From NCBI GenBank assembly GCA_946999645.1, contig CAMQDS010000006.1, forward strand, positions 44,332-108,331: DNA of 64,000 nt. The letters are read 5' to 3'. Made by a program: the position numbers and the translations under genes. Below, piece after piece: positions 1 to 10,421 of this stretch (its first letter is position 1; each line of letters starts with the position of its first letter). Under the pieces are notes generated by a model, which was not told the origin of the DNA, ran no database searches, and worked only from the letters and a program-made list of their open reading frames with translations. The DNA comes from an uncultured Bacteroidales bacterium (GTDB lineage: Bacteria > Bacteroidota > Bacteroidia > Bacteroidales > UBA932).

Positions 1-1
1 A

Positions 2-1198
2 ATATCCACATCTCGAAATTGGGCAGTATGGCTGAATGAATACGTTGATGAATTTCCTGGACAGGAAGACGTGTTAAGGTACGTTCTCTGTGCAAATGCT
101 CCTGAAACCAAGGATAATGACTTCACTTGGAAAGATTTACAACAACGAAACAACAGTGAGTTGGTGGCTATTTTGGGTAATTTCGTAAACAGGGCTGTTG
201 TGCTTACAAAGAAATATTTTGATGGGAAAGTGCCAGCTAATCTAAAACCAGAACCAGTGGATGCAGATACAATGGCACAGATACTCCCATGCAAAAAATC
301 TTTGGAAAATTGTATTGATACATTTCATTTCAGGGAAGCACTTAAAGAAGCTATGAATATAGCGCGTATCGGGAATAAATATATTTCAGATACCGAACCA
401 TGGAAGGTTGCTAAAACGGATATGGATAGGACAGCATCTATTCTGTATACTTCTTTGCAAATATGTGCAAGTCTTGCAATTGCTTTTGAGCCTTTCCTTC
501 CGTTTTCGTCTGAGAAACTTCGTAGAATACTTAATGTAGGTATTAACGCAGGTATGGATTATCGTAAAGGAGAAGGTCCAGCTACAGAAAATTTCTATAC
601 AGAAAAAGAAAATTATGCTTTACATACAACACATATCGGCGAACCAGACAACCGTGGTAATGGTTTGATGCTTTCATGGGAACAGTTGGGTACATCTGAT
701 ATACTTCCTGTAGGTCATGAACTGGGAGAAACGGCGCTGCTGTTTGCAAAGATTGAAGATGATGTTGTAGATGCTCAGATAGCAAAATTGGAGAATACAA
801 AGAAAGATAACGAGGCTAAGCAGGCAGAAAAGGACGCAATGGAAGCTGCTTCAAGAGTGGAACCGCAAAAGGAAGAATGTTCTTATGATGATTTTGAAAA
901 AATGGATATAAGGACGGCAACAGTGCTTAGTGCAGAGAGAGTTCCTAAAACAGATAAGTTGCTAAAACTTACTATCAATACTGGAATTGATAATAGAGTG
1001 ATTGTTTCGGGTATTGCAGAGTTTTATTCTCCTGAAGAATTATTAGGAAAACAAATTTGTATTTTAGCTAATCTCAAACCTCGTATGATTCGTGGAATTG
1101 AATCAAGGGGTATGATACTTATGGCTCGTCAGGGTGATGGCAAGATGCGTTTTATTACTCCTGTTGAGGTTTTGGCTAATGGGGCTCAAATAGGATAG
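2..1198 (+). CDS. metG: Methionyl-tRNA synthetase, 5' end outside the window
   Basis: Charges tRNA-Met with methionine in the cytoplasm. The reading frame is open from base 2, so the gene runs in from upstream; the first ATG-like start at about base 71 is internal. The first visible residues contain STSRNWAVW, the Bacteroidota form of the KMSKS ATP-binding loop, followed by the anticodon-binding helical region. The last ~110 residues (from about base 865) form an EMAPII/Trbp-type OB-fold tRNA-binding domain (YDDFEKMDIRTATV, LKPRMIRGIESRGM). The catalytic Rossmann fold and HIGH motif are not in the window. The murB start codon follows after one base, which suggests co-transcription. Identification is secure. 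Confidence 0.95.
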   Translation: MSTSRNWAVWLNEYVDEFPGQEDVLRYVLCANAPETKDNDFTWKDLQQRNNSELVAILGNFVNRAVVLTKKYFDGKVPANLKPEPVDADTMAQILPCKKSLENCIDTFHFREALKEAMNIARIGNKYISDTEPWKVAKTDMDRTASILYTSLQICASLAIAFEPFLPFSSEKLRRILNVGINAGMDYRKGEGPATENFYTEKENYALHTTHIGEPDNRGNGLMLSWEQLGTSDILPVGHELGETALLFAKIEDDVVDAQIAKLENTKKDNEAKQAEKDAMEAASRVEPQKEECSYDDFEKMDIRTATVLSAERVPKTDKLLKLTINTGIDNRVIVSGIAEFYSPEELLGKQICILANLKPRMIRGIESRGMILMARQGDGKMRFITPVEVLANGAQIG

Positions 1199-1199
1199 G

Positions 1200-2234
1200 A
1201 TGAATATAAACTACAATATCCCTCTAAGGGCTTTTAATACATTCAAGATGGATGTCACTGCTGCTTGTATGGTAGAATATTCATCGATTGAAGAACTTAA
1301 AGCCTTTTTTGAAGACAATAGATTGTCTGGAGAAATTCCTTTACCTTTTTTACATATAGGAGGAGGAAGTAATCTATTGTTTACCAAAGATTTTACTGGT
1401 ACAATACTACATTCTTCCATAAAATTTATCGAAAATAAAGGAAATGGAAAAGTGCGTGTGGGATCAGGAGTGTTGTGGGATGATTTTTGTCTTTACGTTT
1501 CATCGCATAATCTTTGGGGGGCTGAAAATCTTTCTTTGATACCAGGAGAAGTTGGAGCGGCAGCAGTGCAGAATATAGGAGCTTATGGACGTGAGGTTAA
1601 GGATATTATTGAGTCTGTGGAATGTTATGATATTATTGAACATAAAGAAGTAATATTTAATAATACAGACTGTGCATATTCTTATAGAGATTCTTTTTTT
1701 AAACAAGACGGAAAAGGGCGATATATAGTTACAGCTGTAAATTTCAACCTATCAGAGACTTATGCTCCGTGTATAGATTATGGTCATATTCGTGAGAGTT
1801 TGGAAAAAATACAGAATAACGAAGAACTTACTCCAACTAAAATAAGGGAAACTATTATAGATATTAGAAAAAATAAATTACCTGATCCTGCAGAGATCCC
1901 GAGTGCTGGAAGTTTTTTTAGAAATCCTTTTGTCCTGCCACAACAATATATTTCAGTTAAAGATATTGCAGAAAAGGATGGACTGGGAGATGTGCCGCAT
2001 TTTATCATGCCTAACGGTACTGTCAAGATACCTGCCGCTTGGTTGATAGAAAAGTGCGGATGGAAAGGCTTTAAATCAGGAAATGCAGGAGTCTATGAAA
2101 AGCAACCTTTAGTTATAATAAATTTAACTGGGAATGCAACACCAGAAGAAATCCTTTCTATGGAAAGAAAAATTGTAGATTCTGTAAAGAATCGTTTTGG
2201 TATTTTATTACTTCCTGAAGTAGAACATATATAA
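1200..2234 (+). CDS. murB: UDP-N-acetylenolpyruvoylglucosamine reductase
   Basis: Reduces the enolpyruvyl group of UDP-GlcNAc-enolpyruvate to give UDP-MurNAc, using FAD and NADPH, in cytoplasmic peptidoglycan synthesis. The 344 residues match type I (E. coli-like) MurB in length. Visible motifs are the FAD-binding GGGSNLLF and LIPGEVGAAAVQNIGAYG, the YRDSFFK Tyr-loop region typical of type I, the catalytic serine in SAGSFFRNP and the C-terminal glutamate in LLPEVEHI. It lies one base after metG and ten bases before murA, so two successive peptidoglycan steps are side by side, in reverse pathway order. Start is the ATG at 1200. Confidence 0.95.
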   Translation: MNINYNIPLRAFNTFKMDVTAACMVEYSSIEELKAFFEDNRLSGEIPLPFLHIGGGSNLLFTKDFTGTILHSSIKFIENKGNGKVRVGSGVLWDDFCLYVSSHNLWGAENLSLIPGEVGAAAVQNIGAYGREVKDIIESVECYDIIEHKEVIFNNTDCAYSYRDSFFKQDGKGRYIVTAVNFNLSETYAPCIDYGHIRESLEKIQNNEELTPTKIRETIIDIRKNKLPDPAEIPSAGSFFRNPFVLPQQYISVKDIAEKDGLGDVPHFIMPNGTVKIPAAWLIEKCGWKGFKSGNAGVYEKQPLVIINLTGNATPEEILSMERKIVDSVKNRFGILLLPEVEHI

Positions 2235-2244
2235 GATTAATATT

Positions 2245-3564
2245 ATGAGTTCTTTTATAATAGAAGGCGGACATAAATTAAGTGGTGAAATTACTCCTCA
2301 GGGGGCAAAGAATGAGGCATTAGAGGTAATCAGTGCCGTACTTCTGACGAGTGAAAAGGTTACTATCAGCAATATTCCTGAAATTTTGGATGTAAAAAAT
2401 CTTATATCCCTTTGTGTCGATATGGGAGTTAAGGTTAATTGTATTGAAAAGGGGAAATATGAATTTCAGGCTGATAACTTAGATAAGAAGTTTATACTGA
2501 GCCTTGATTTTGTCGAAAAATGTAAAAAACTGAGAGGCTCTGTAATGGTAGCCGGACCTCTATTGGCACGTTTGGGTGAGGTATATTTCCCTAAACCTGG
2601 TGGGGATAAAATAGGTCGCCGCAGATTAGATACTCATATAATGGGAATGGCAAGCCTTGGAGCAGAATTGAGTTATAGTGAAGAATGTCATGCTTATCAT
2701 TTGGCTTCGCCTGCTAATTCTGGACTTAGGGGTAGCTATATGCTTTTAGACGAAGCTTCTGTTACTGGTACGGCTAATATTCTTATGGCAGCTTCTTTGG
2801 CAAAGGGAAAAACGGTTATATATAACGCGGCTTGTGAACCATATATACAACAACTTTGTCGTATGCTTATAAAGATGGGTGCCATAATAGAGGGTATAGG
2901 TTCCAATTTGCTTACTATCACTGGTACATCTTCTCTTAAAGGTACAAATCATACTATTTTGCCGGATATGATTGAGGTTGGAAGTTTTATAGGAATGGCT
3001 GCTCTGAATTGCAGCAGTATTACTATCAAGAATACTTCTTATACCAATCTGGGTATTATACCCGAAAGTTTTAGAAGAGTGGGAGTTGCTCTTGAACAGA
3101 GAGGAGATGATATTTTTGTTCCAGAACAGGAAAGTTATGTGATAGAATCGTTTATGGATGGATCTATTATGACGATTGCTGATGCACCTTGGCCAGGACT
3201 TACTCCTGATCTTTTGAGCGTTATTTTAGTTGTTGCTACTCAATGTAAAGGAAGTGTTCTTATCCATCAGAAGATGTTTGAAAGTCGTTTATTCTTTGTA
3301 GACCGACTTATAGATATGGGGGCTCAGATTATCTTGTGCGATCCTCACCGTGCAGTGGTGATAGGTCATGATCATAATTTCCGGTTAAGGGCGGGTAATA
3401 TGCTTTCTCCTGATATACGTGCAGGTATTGCCCTTCTTATTGCCGCCATGTCAGCTAATGGAACAAGTGTTATAGGAAATATTGAGCAGATAGACCGCGG
3501 TTATGAAGATATTGACGGGCGTTTGAATGCCTTAGGTGCATGTATAACAAGAAAATCGGAATAA
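2245..3564 (+). CDS. murA: UDP-N-acetylglucosamine 1-carboxyvinyltransferase with Asp in place of the fosfomycin-target Cys
   Basis: Transfers enolpyruvate from PEP to UDP-GlcNAc, the first committed step of peptidoglycan synthesis. The 439 residues fit the family and show the two inside-out alpha/beta halves: N-terminal GAKNEALEVISA, and C-terminal PDIRAGIALLIAAM with the RGYEDIDGRL ending. The active-site loop reads KPGGDKIGRRRLDTHI, so the residue equivalent to E. coli Cys115 is Asp121 (codon 2605-2607). In known C115D enzymes this keeps activity but removes the cysteine that fosfomycin alkylates. It sits between murB and a hexosaminidase in one apparent operon. Confidence 0.93.
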   Translation: MSSFIIEGGHKLSGEITPQGAKNEALEVISAVLLTSEKVTISNIPEILDVKNLISLCVDMGVKVNCIEKGKYEFQADNLDKKFILSLDFVEKCKKLRGSVMVAGPLLARLGEVYFPKPGGDKIGRRRLDTHIMGMASLGAELSYSEECHAYHLASPANSGLRGSYMLLDEASVTGTANILMAASLAKGKTVIYNAACEPYIQQLCRMLIKMGAIIEGIGSNLLTITGTSSLKGTNHTILPDMIEVGSFIGMAALNCSSITIKNTSYTNLGIIPESFRRVGVALEQRGDDIFVPEQESYVIESFMDGSIMTIADAPWPGLTPDLLSVILVVATQCKGSVLIHQKMFESRLFFVDRLIDMGAQIILCDPHRAVVIGHDHNFRLRAGNMLSPDIRAGIALLIAAMSANGTSVIGNIEQIDRGYEDIDGRLNALGACITRKSE

Positions 3565-3574
3565 TATTACTTGA

Positions 3575-5641
3575 ATGGGATTTTTCTATATTTTACTATC
3601 AGCATTGATTTTATCGGGACCTAAAAATATTTTGCCCGAACCAGTGAAATATGAAGTTAAGGAAAATTATTATTGCCTTAATGGAAACATAACCTATAAA
3701 ATAGAATCATACGATTTTGAAAGAAAGGAAAAACTTATAGATCAAATAAATGAGTCTTTTCCGAAACTTATAAATGTATCTTCTAGTCCAAACATACATA
3801 TATTTATTGAGGGAAAAAGGTTTAAAAATAAACTGAAGATAAATTCGTGTCCAGATAATTTAATTAATGAAGGATATAAATTAGAAATTAATAAAAAAGG
3901 AATAATTATTAGGTCCGAAGATATACAGGGGGCTTATTATGCCTTAATCAGTATTGACCAAATGCTGTTGTTTTCTTCTAACTTGCAGTATTGTAATATC
4001 TTAGACTATCCTCGTTATGGTTATAGGGGAATGATGTTGGATTTATCGCGTCACTTTAGTTCTGCAGATTTTATAAAAAAGCAGATTAATATGATGAGTA
4101 GTCTGAAAATGAATAAATTACATCTTCACCTTACAGATGATGCCGGGTGGCGTATTCAGATAGATAAGTATCCTCGACTTAAAACCTATTCGGCATGGCG
4201 TATAGGCAAGACATGGAAAGAGTGGTATAATACCACTAAATCTTATACAGAAGAAGGAACTCCAGGGGCGTATGGAGGTTACCTTACCAAGGATGAGATT
4301 AAGGATTTAGTGAAATATGCATCAAAAAGAAATATTGAAATCATCCCTGAAATTGAAATTCCAGGACATAGTCGTGAACTTATAATGGCTTATCCGCAAA
4401 TAGCCTGTCGTACCAATAAGTCTGATTTGAAAACTATGATTGAAAGTTCGGATGTCTGCCCCGGCAATGAAGAAACATATACAATGTTTAGCAATATCTT
4501 GTCTGAAATCGCTGAACTGTTCCCATCAAAATATATTCATATAGGAGGCGATGAGGCCGTAAAGTCTTCATGGAAAAATTGTGCTATTTGTAAGGAAAGA
4601 GTTAGAGAACAAGGATTTAACTCAATAGATGAGTTGCAGGGCTATTGTATTAATCGTATTTATAATATCGCCCACTCTTTGGGTAAAAAGATTATAGGAT
4701 GGGATGAAATGTTAGATAGTAAAATTCCTGATGATGTTACTATTATGGCATGGAGGGGAATAGAGTCTGCACAAAAAGCCATAAACACTGGGCATAAAGT
4801 AATATTTACACCTACATCACATTGCTACCTTGATTATACTCAGGACCCACAATTTAAAGAGCCTGAATCGATAGGGGGTTATACCCCATTGGAACAATGT
4901 TATTCACTTGAACCTGAAGAGAATAACTCAGATCGCCAATATATCTTGGGTGTTCAGGGTAATCTTTGGAGAGAATTTATACCTACAGATGAATATTCCG
5001 AATACATGCTTTATCCTCGTATTTATGCTCTTGCAGAAGTTGGCTGGTCTCCTAAAGGAACAAAAAATTATACTGCATTCAGGCACAGGGCAAACGATTT
5101 TAGAAAAAAGATGAAAGAAAGAGGTTACAATTCTTTCGATATGGATACGGAGTTGGGCAATAGACCAGAATACTATCAGGTAACAGAACATTTGGCAAAG
5201 GGTAAAAAAGTAATATTCAATACAGCATACGAAGACAAGTATTCTGGATCGGGAGAAGGTACTTTGACGGATGGTCTTTTTGGGGGTTGTAATCATGCTG
5301 ACGGAAGGTGGTTAGGTTTTCTTAACAAAGATGTTGAACTTACTGTAGATCTTGGTAGTGTTCAAGAACTTCATTACATAGGTTCGTCATTTTTAGGGGC
5401 TAAAAACGTGTGGATTGGAAGACCTGAAAAGGTTGAAATATTTGTTTCAGACAACGGGCAAAACTTCAAACCGATATTAACAATTTTAGATGAAATTCCA
5501 GAACCTGTTGAAAAACAAATATTTATTAACTATGGTGGAGTAGTAAATACATCAGCACGTTTCGTGAAATACAAAGCTTACAGGAGGAAAGCAAAGCTAT
5601 ATAACGACTGGCTATTTTTAGATGAACTTATAGTCAATTAA
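3575..5641 (+). CDS. Secreted GH20 beta-N-acetylhexosaminidase with C-terminal F5/8-like domain
   Basis: Predicted to remove terminal beta-linked GlcNAc or GalNAc from glycans outside the cytoplasm. The N-terminus ([13 protein letters not shown]) is a short signal-like hydrophobic segment. Residues ~25-145 match the N-terminal GH20b domain and ~150-490 the catalytic barrel, with [13 protein letters not shown] and the catalytic Asp-Glu pair at D326-E327 in HIGGDEA. Residues ~555-688 look like a discoidin/CBM32-type beta-sandwich ([16 protein letters not shown]). It starts ten bases after murA and ends overlapping the lptB stop by four bases on the opposite strand. The substrate cannot be read from sequence; host glycans or cell-wall sugars are both possible. 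Confidence 0.9.
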   Translation: MGFFYILLSALILSGPKNILPEPVKYEVKENYYCLNGNITYKIESYDFERKEKLIDQINESFPKLINVSSSPNIHIFIEGKRFKNKLKINSCPDNLINEGYKLEINKKGIIIRSEDIQGAYYALISIDQMLLFSSNLQYCNILDYPRYGYRGMMLDLSRHFSSADFIKKQINMMSSLKMNKLHLHLTDDAGWRIQIDKYPRLKTYSAWRIGKTWKEWYNTTKSYTEEGTPGAYGGYLTKDEIKDLVKYASKRNIEIIPEIEIPGHSRELIMAYPQIACRTNKSDLKTMIESSDVCPGNEETYTMFSNILSEIAELFPSKYIHIGGDEAVKSSWKNCAICKERVREQGFNSIDELQGYCINRIYNIAHSLGKKIIGWDEMLDSKIPDDVTIMAWRGIESAQKAINTGHKVIFTPTSHCYLDYTQDPQFKEPESIGGYTPLEQCYSLEPEENNSDRQYILGVQGNLWREFIPTDEYSEYMLYPRIYALAEVGWSPKGTKNYTAFRHRANDFRKKMKERGYNSFDMDTELGNRPEYYQVTEHLAKGKKVIFNTAYEDKYSGSGEGTLTDGLFGGCNHADGRWLGFLNKDVELTVDLGSVQELHYIGSSFLGAKNVWIGRPEKVEIFVSDNGQNFKPILTILDEIPEPVEKQIFINYGGVVNTSARFVKYKAYRRKAKLYNDWLFLDELIVN

Positions 5642-6438
5642 ATGTTCTCCACATTGCTTTTGGTTCTTTCCAAAAAGGCAGCGTGTTCTTTTTTTGCTCT
5701 TTCCACAGAAACTGAACGTTTGAGTACAAAACCTGACCCAAGGTATTTTGTCCTAACATCTTCGTCGGCTGCAAGTTCTTGTGGCGTACCTTTTTGAAGA
5801 ATTGTACCTTCATAAAGCAGATAAGCCCTGTCGGTAATAGCAAGAGTTTCACCTACATTATGATCGGTTATTATAACTCCTATGTTTTTATACTTAAGTT
5901 TTGCAATTATGAACTGTATGTCTTCTACTGCTATAGGGTCTACGCCTGCAAAAGGTTCATCAAGTAAAATAAATTTAGGGTCTATAGAAAGAGCTCGAGC
6001 GATTTCACAACGTCGTCTTTCTCCTCCAGAGAGTTGAATACCAAGACTTTTGCGAACTTTGGAAAGATTAAACTCATCTATCAGAGATTCCAATCTTTCT
6101 TCTCTTTCCTCTCTGCTCATCCCTGACATCTCCATAACTGACATAATGTTATCTTCCACTGACATCTTCCTGAAAACAGATGCTTCCTGAGGTAGGTATC
6201 CTACACCTTTTTTAGCCCTCAGATACATAGGAAGTTTGGTTATCTCTTCATCATCAAGAAAAATCTTGCCTTCGTTAGGTACAATCTGTCCTGTAATCAT
6301 ATAGAAACTCGTAGTCTTCCCCGCTCCGTTAGGTCCAAGAAATCCTACAATTTCCCCTTGTTCCACTTCCATGGAAACCCCTTTTACGACAGTCCTTATT
6401 CCATATTTTTTTACAAGATTTTCTGCTCTGAGTTTCAT
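5638..6438 (-). CDS. lptB: LPS export ABC transporter ATP-binding protein
   Basis: ATPase that powers extraction of lipopolysaccharide from the inner membrane with LptFGC. The 266 residues hold Walker A GPNGAGKT (35-42), the ABC signature LSGGERRR, Walker [14 protein letters not shown] and the H-loop in IITDHN. The C-terminal ~25 residues extend beyond the E. coli protein, which is 241 residues. It starts seven bases after the dnaX stop and so is probably in the dnaX transcript. Partner membrane proteins are not in this window. Confidence 0.92.
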   Translation of the reverse strand: MKLRAENLVKKYGIRTVVKGVSMEVEQGEIVGFLGPNGAGKTTSFYMITGQIVPNEGKIFLDDEEITKLPMYLRAKKGVGYLPQEASVFRKMSVEDNIMSVMEMSGMSREEREERLESLIDEFNLSKVRKSLGIQLSGGERRRCEIARALSIDPKFILLDEPFAGVDPIAVEDIQFIIAKLKYKNIGVIITDHNVGETLAITDRAYLLYEGTILQKGTPQELAADEDVRTKYLGSGFVLKRSVSVERAKKEHAAFLERTKSNVENI

Positions 6439-6445
6439 ATTTAAA

Positions 6446-8251
6446 CTATAATTTTGTGTCCAAGTCTAAATCTTTAACAAGATTTTTCACCTCTGGATTC
6501 ATATTCATTAATTCTATAGCCCTTTCTTTTGGAGGTGTCGGCTTATTTTCGATTTCTTCATCTTCAAGGACAGAAACCATCAGCCTTATTTTAGAAGATA
6601 ATGTCAATTTTTGGAGTTGTCTTTCCAACTCATTCAACAACTTTTCTTTAATCCATTGCTGCTGTGCAGTATTTACTACATAGAAAGTTACGGTTTTAAT
6701 CCCGTCTTGTTCACTAATCTCGATTTTACTTTGTTGTAAAGTTGTTTGTAGCCGCGGACGTGAAACATATTCATTCGGTATCTTATCCCACGCCTCAGTT
6801 ATTTTTTCATCGGTAGGAACTTCATTATTCTCCGATTGAACCATCTCCACAACATTCTCGTTGTTGCTATCATCTTTTTTGAGAGATGATAATGATAGTG
6901 CAGATGCTTTTCCTAAATTTCTCCTTCTCGGCGTTGCCGTTTTTGGTTCGACTTCGGTTTTTGGCTCTGTTTCAGTTTTTGGCTCTGCTCCGGTTTTTAG
7001 TTCTGTTTCAGTCTTTGGCTTGGCTTCAGACTTTTGCACTTTCTCGGTTTTTGTCTCTGCTTCAGTTTTTGTCTCTGCTTCAGACTTTTGCGCCCTCTCT
7101 GTTGCTGGCTCTTTCGTGTCTTTTTGAGTTTCCGATGCTCCTGTATCTTTTACAAAATTTGAGTTTATAAAACTCAATTTCATCAAAGTAAATTCGATAT
7201 GAAGCCGAGGATTTATACTAGTTCTATATCCTGATTCACAAGATATTGTAGTGTTTAGAGCATCATAGAGAAATTTTAGGGAACACTTTGCGGCTTGTTC
7301 GGCATACCTTGCTTTAAGTGACTCTGGAAGTTCCAATAGAACCGAAAGTCCGCCACTTCTCGCTACCAATAAATCTCTGAAATGAGAACTTAAGGCAGCC
7401 ACAAAATGAAGTGCATTAAAGCCCTGTGACAAAATCTTGTCAAATATTAGTAAAGTATCCTGATAGTTGCCTGAAAGAAAATCGTCAACCAATTTGAAAC
7501 AGTATTCATAATCCAATACATTCAAGTTTTTCAGGACAGAGTTGTAATCTACATTATTGCCACAGAAAGCTATGGTACGGTCAAAGATTGTGAGGGCATC
7601 CCTCATGGCTCCATCTGCTTTTTGTGCTATTATATGTAGGGATTCGTCTCCGATTGTTATATTCTCCTTATTTGCAATTTCTTTTAGATTTCGCACTATG
7701 TCGGGGATGCTTATCCTATTAAAATCATAAGTCTGGCAACGGGATAATATAGTCGGAAGAATCTTATGTTTTTCAGTTGTAGCAAGTATGAAGATAGCAT
7801 GTGCAGGTGGTTCTTCGAGAGTTTTCAGAAAAGCATTAAACGCTGATTGGGATAGCATATGCACCTCATCTACGATATAAACGCTATATTTACCTATCTG
7901 TGGAGGAATATTAACTCTCTCAATTAATGCTTTTATATCTTCTACTCCGTTATTGGAGGCTGCATCCAACTCGTGAATACAGTATGAACGCCCTTCTTGA
8001 AAGGAAACGCAGGACTCGCATTTGCAGCAAGGCTCCATATCTGGAGTAGGATTGGAACAGTTTATAGTTTTGGCAAATATACGTGCCGCACTTGTTTTTC
8101 CAACTCCTCGCGGTCCGCAAAAAAGATAGGCATGAGCAAGTTGCCCCCTAAGTATTGAGTTCTTTAGAGTTTTTGCTATATTATCTTGACCGATAAGTGA
8201 TTCGAAAGAATCTGGTCTATATTTACGTGCTGAAACTATGTACTGATTCAT
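6446..8251 (-). CDS. dnaX: DNA polymerase III subunit gamma/tau
   Basis: Clamp-loader ATPase. Residues 1-~365 are the conserved AAA+ and collar part: Walker A GPRGVGKT (46-53), a zinc-binding cysteine group at C65, C75/C76, C78 and C81, Walker B/DExH VDEVHML and sensor 1 [17 protein letters not shown] disordered Lys/Glu/Thr-rich linker of near-repeats follows at about residues 385-440, then a ~150-residue C-terminal domain that may bind polymerase. I see no obvious frameshift site of the E. coli type, but did not test this rigorously. The gene is divergent from a secreted-protein gene and leads the dnaX-lptB pair. Confidence 0.95.
   Translation of the reverse strand: MNQYIVSARKYRPDSFESLIGQDNIAKTLKNSILRGQLAHAYLFCGPRGVGKTSAARIFAKTINCSNPTPDMEPCCKCESCVSFQEGRSYCIHELDAASNNGVEDIKALIERVNIPPQIGKYSVYIVDEVHMLSQSAFNAFLKTLEEPPAHAIFILATTEKHKILPTILSRCQTYDFNRISIPDIVRNLKEIANKENITIGDESLHIIAQKADGAMRDALTIFDRTIAFCGNNVDYNSVLKNLNVLDYEYCFKLVDDFLSGNYQDTLLIFDKILSQGFNALHFVAALSSHFRDLLVARSGGLSVLLELPESLKARYAEQAAKCSLKFLYDALNTTISCESGYRTSINPRLHIEFTLMKLSFINSNFVKDTGASETQKDTKEPATERAQKSEAETKTEAETKTEKVQKSEAKPKTETELKTGAEPKTETEPKTEVEPKTATPRRRNLGKASALSLSSLKKDDSNNENVVEMVQSENNEVPTDEKITEAWDKIPNEYVSRPRLQTTLQQSKIEISEQDGIKTVTFYVVNTAQQQWIKEKLLNELERQLQKLTLSSKIRLMVSVLEDEEIENKPTPPKERAIELMNMNPEVKNLVKDLDLDTKL
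6935..7100 (-). repeat. Degenerate short tandem repeats in the dnaX linker
   Basis: On the coding strand this stretch encodes repeating units of the form (A/P)EPKTE or AETKTE, for example [13 protein letters not shown] and [15 protein letters not shown]. At the DNA level the 12-18 base units (forward strand GTTTTTGGCTCTG and variants) recur about nine times. The repeats lie in the disordered region between the clamp-loader ATPase and the C-terminal domain, so copy number could change without breaking either domain. Confidence 0.8.
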
Positions 8252-8275
8252 CCTGAATTATAAGTAGCGTAATCG

Positions 8276-8283
8276 CAAATTTA
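8276..8283 (-). promoter_or_regulatory. Bacteroidota-type -7 element for dnaX-lptB
   Basis: Read on the minus strand the bases are TAAATTTG, a match to the TAnnTTTG -7 consensus, about 25 bases upstream of the dnaX ATG. A TTTG lies further upstream at 8306-8309 with a slightly long spacing of 22. It overlaps the divergent promoter of the gene at 8319. Confidence 0.6.
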
Positions 8284-8295
8284 ATCATTATTTTG

Positions 8296-8303
8296 TAACT
8301 TTG
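8296..8303 (+). promoter_or_regulatory. Bacteroidota-type -7 element for the 8319 gene
   Basis: TAACTTTG matches TAnnTTTG. It overlaps the only in-frame TTG (8301) that could extend the downstream ORF, so that codon would not be in the transcript. This supports the ATG at 8319 as the start. Confidence 0.65.
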
Positions 8304-8318
8304 ACCAAAATATGGATT

Positions 8319-9155
8319 ATGAGAAAATTTATAATATTCATACTTTTTAGTCTTGTACCAATAAGTTTATTCGCGCAGGCTCAAATTCTTACAAAAAAAG
8401 AAAAATTAAGTGATTTCCCTAATAAAATCACCAAGGTAGTACTTTTAGGCAATGATTTTAAGGATAGAGCAATCAAGGAGGCTGTCAATAATTCATGGCA
8501 TATATCTCCTTTTGAGTTCTGTGATATGCAGTCTTTTGAAAAGTTAAAGACAAATCCAGATTTGTATTTTCTTATGCTTGTAAATATCCGTAACAAAAAA
8601 GAATCTAAACCTGGTATTTCTGCATTTACTCTTATAAAAGGTGACAAGAATGTTAAAAGCATTGATGATATGCTTGAAGTCATAAGCATACCTGTTTGTG
8701 CAGCAGATTCTCCTTCAGGTAAGGAAATGGCGATGATGCCTGCTCTGTTGGATATGATGCAGGAGTATGTTGCGAAATCTCTTGTGAATGGTTTTTCTTC
8801 TATTGGCAGTATCGTGAAAAACCTTAAGTGCACCAAGAATATGGCTCTATTTTTTGATAAGGAAGACTTTTCTCCACAATTAGATTCTGTATATGTTTCA
8901 GGAAAATTTGACAAACAAATAATTGTTGGTGATGAGGGTACTGTAATAAGAGCAATGATGGATGCAAATGATATGTCTGCCGTGGGTTATGTGATTTGTC
9001 CTTCCAAGCCGCAAAAAGGTTCTCTGTGCTATCTGATGTTATTTAATGCAGGAACTCATGAACTGTACTATTTTAAAAAGAGGAAGATAGGTGGTAATCT
9101 GAATGTCGGTTTTATGAAATCAGACATAAATAAAATTATATCATTCAGAAAGTAA
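8319..9155 (+). CDS. Secreted protein of unknown function, Bacteroidales type
   Basis: A 278-residue protein starting with a clear signal peptide (MRKFIIFILFSLVPISLFAQ; cleavage likely after FAQ), so it acts in the periplasm or outer envelope. I do not recognise a named family. The rest is a soluble mixed alpha/beta sequence without transmembrane segments or obvious catalytic motifs; LVNGFSSIGSIVKNL and VGDEGTVIRAMMDANDMSAVGYVICPS are notable segments. It is followed after 15 bases by an M16 peptidase gene and then an O-methyltransferase, apparently one operon. Start chosen at 8319 because the upstream TTG lies inside the promoter. Confidence 0.8.
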   Translation: MRKFIIFILFSLVPISLFAQAQILTKKEKLSDFPNKITKVVLLGNDFKDRAIKEAVNNSWHISPFEFCDMQSFEKLKTNPDLYFLMLVNIRNKKESKPGISAFTLIKGDKNVKSIDDMLEVISIPVCAADSPSGKEMAMMPALLDMMQEYVAKSLVNGFSSIGSIVKNLKCTKNMALFFDKEDFSPQLDSVYVSGKFDKQIIVGDEGTVIRAMMDANDMSAVGYVICPSKPQKGSLCYLMLFNAGTHELYYFKKRKIGGNLNVGFMKSDINKIISFRK

Positions 9156-9170
9156 AATAGGTGGTAGATT

Positions 9171-10421
9171 ATGATTTGTGGAAAGGCAGAATGTGGGCTG
9201 CTATATGCAGTTAAAAGGAGTGGTTCTTCTGTCGGATATTGTTCTTTAAGCATTAGGTGCGGAACAAGAAATGAAAATGGCTATAATAATGGAATAGCTC
9301 ATTTTACGGAGCATACCATATTTAAAGGAACTTTAAGGAAAAGTTCTTCTGTTATAAATAGTTATCTTGATAAATTGGGCGGAGAACTAAATGCCTACAC
9401 AACAAAAGAAGAAATTGTGCTGCATGCGACTGTTCTTAAAGAAGATCTGAATAAGGCTGGAAATCTTTTATTTGAATTGGCAACAGAATCAACATTTCCT
9501 GAAAAGGAAATAGAAATCGAACGTGGGGTGGTTTTAGAGGAAATTAGATCTTATAAGGATAGTCCTGCCGATGATGTTTATGACAGGTTTGAACAATTAC
9601 TTTTTGCTGGACATCCGCTTGCCAATTTGATACTTGGTTCGGAAGAGTCTGTTAAAAATATATCTTCTGATGAATTAAGGAGATTTGTTAAGGAAAAATT
9701 TGTCCCCTGGTCAATGGCTTTTTCTATTGTAGCAGATATTGATGAAAAGGAAATGGAAAGGCGTGTGCTGAAATTGGCAGATGCTTTTTTCCCTGAAAAA
9801 TTTACAGGACAAATGATTGCTGGTAATTGTTCTGGCACCTTTTTAAATGAAAAGAAACCCATAAAAAACAACTTCAATCTTATAGAATATAAAAATAATT
9901 ACGAAGTGAATGCAGTTATTGGAAGTTTTGCTCCTTCACTTTACGAAACGCAGCCTAGGTTGGCAACTGTTTTGTTTAGTAATATACTTGCTGGACCTGC
10001 ATCAAATTCAATTCTTAATTCTATATTGAGAGAAAGAAACGGTTGGGTATATTCTGTAGAGAGTTCATATACTCAATATGCTGATACAGGGATACTTGCA
10101 ATCTGTCTTGGGTGTGACAAGGCAAATATTGAAAAATGTAAGGCTTCGATACATAAGGAAATTGAAAAATTACAGACAATACCTCTTTCTGTAAGTCGTC
10201 TTAATGCTGCAAAGAAACAACTTTTGGGACAACTTGCAATTTCATCTGATAATGGTGAGGCTCAGTGCTTAGGGATGGGAAAAAGTCTTTTGTCATATGG
10301 AAAAGTGGATTCTGACGACTTAGTGAAATCTCAGATTTTGTCTGTTTCGTCAGAGGATATTAGGAGAGCAGCTTGCAGCATTTTTAATCCTGAATATCTG
10401 TCAACACTTGTATATATGTAA
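9171..10421 (+). CDS. M16-family zinc peptidase
   Basis: A 416-residue insulinase-like protease. The inverted zinc motif HxxEH is present as HFTEH (H44, E47, H48), and the third zinc ligand is Glu at about position 124 in ERGVVLEEIRSYKDSP, the usual ~76-residue spacing. The second, inactive M16 half follows (about residues 190-400), including the RERNGWVYSV segment that often carries the R/Y substrate-binding pair. There is no signal peptide, so it is likely cytoplasmic. Its stop overlaps the start of the methyltransferase gene by one base (TAATG). Confidence 0.9.
   Translation: MICGKAECGLLYAVKRSGSSVGYCSLSIRCGTRNENGYNNGIAHFTEHTIFKGTLRKSSSVINSYLDKLGGELNAYTTKEEIVLHATVLKEDLNKAGNLLFELATESTFPEKEIEIERGVVLEEIRSYKDSPADDVYDRFEQLLFAGHPLANLILGSEESVKNISSDELRRFVKEKFVPWSMAFSIVADIDEKEMERRVLKLADAFFPEKFTGQMIAGNCSGTFLNEKKPIKNNFNLIEYKNNYEVNAVIGSFAPSLYETQPRLATVLFSNILAGPASNSILNSILRERNGWVYSVESSYTQYADTGILAICLGCDKANIEKCKASIHKEIEKLQTIPLSVSRLNAAKKQLLGQLAISSDNGEAQCLGMGKSLLSYGKVDSDDLVKSQILSVSSEDIRRAACSIFNPEYLSTLVYM

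Noticed and set aside
6886..7170. Open frames on the plus strand within dnaX
   Set aside because: They are shadows produced by the repeat-rich dnaX linker and show no independent signals.
8301..8318. TTG start six codons before the secreted protein
   Set aside because: It overlaps the TAACTTTG promoter element and precedes a proper signal peptide starting at the ATG at 8319.
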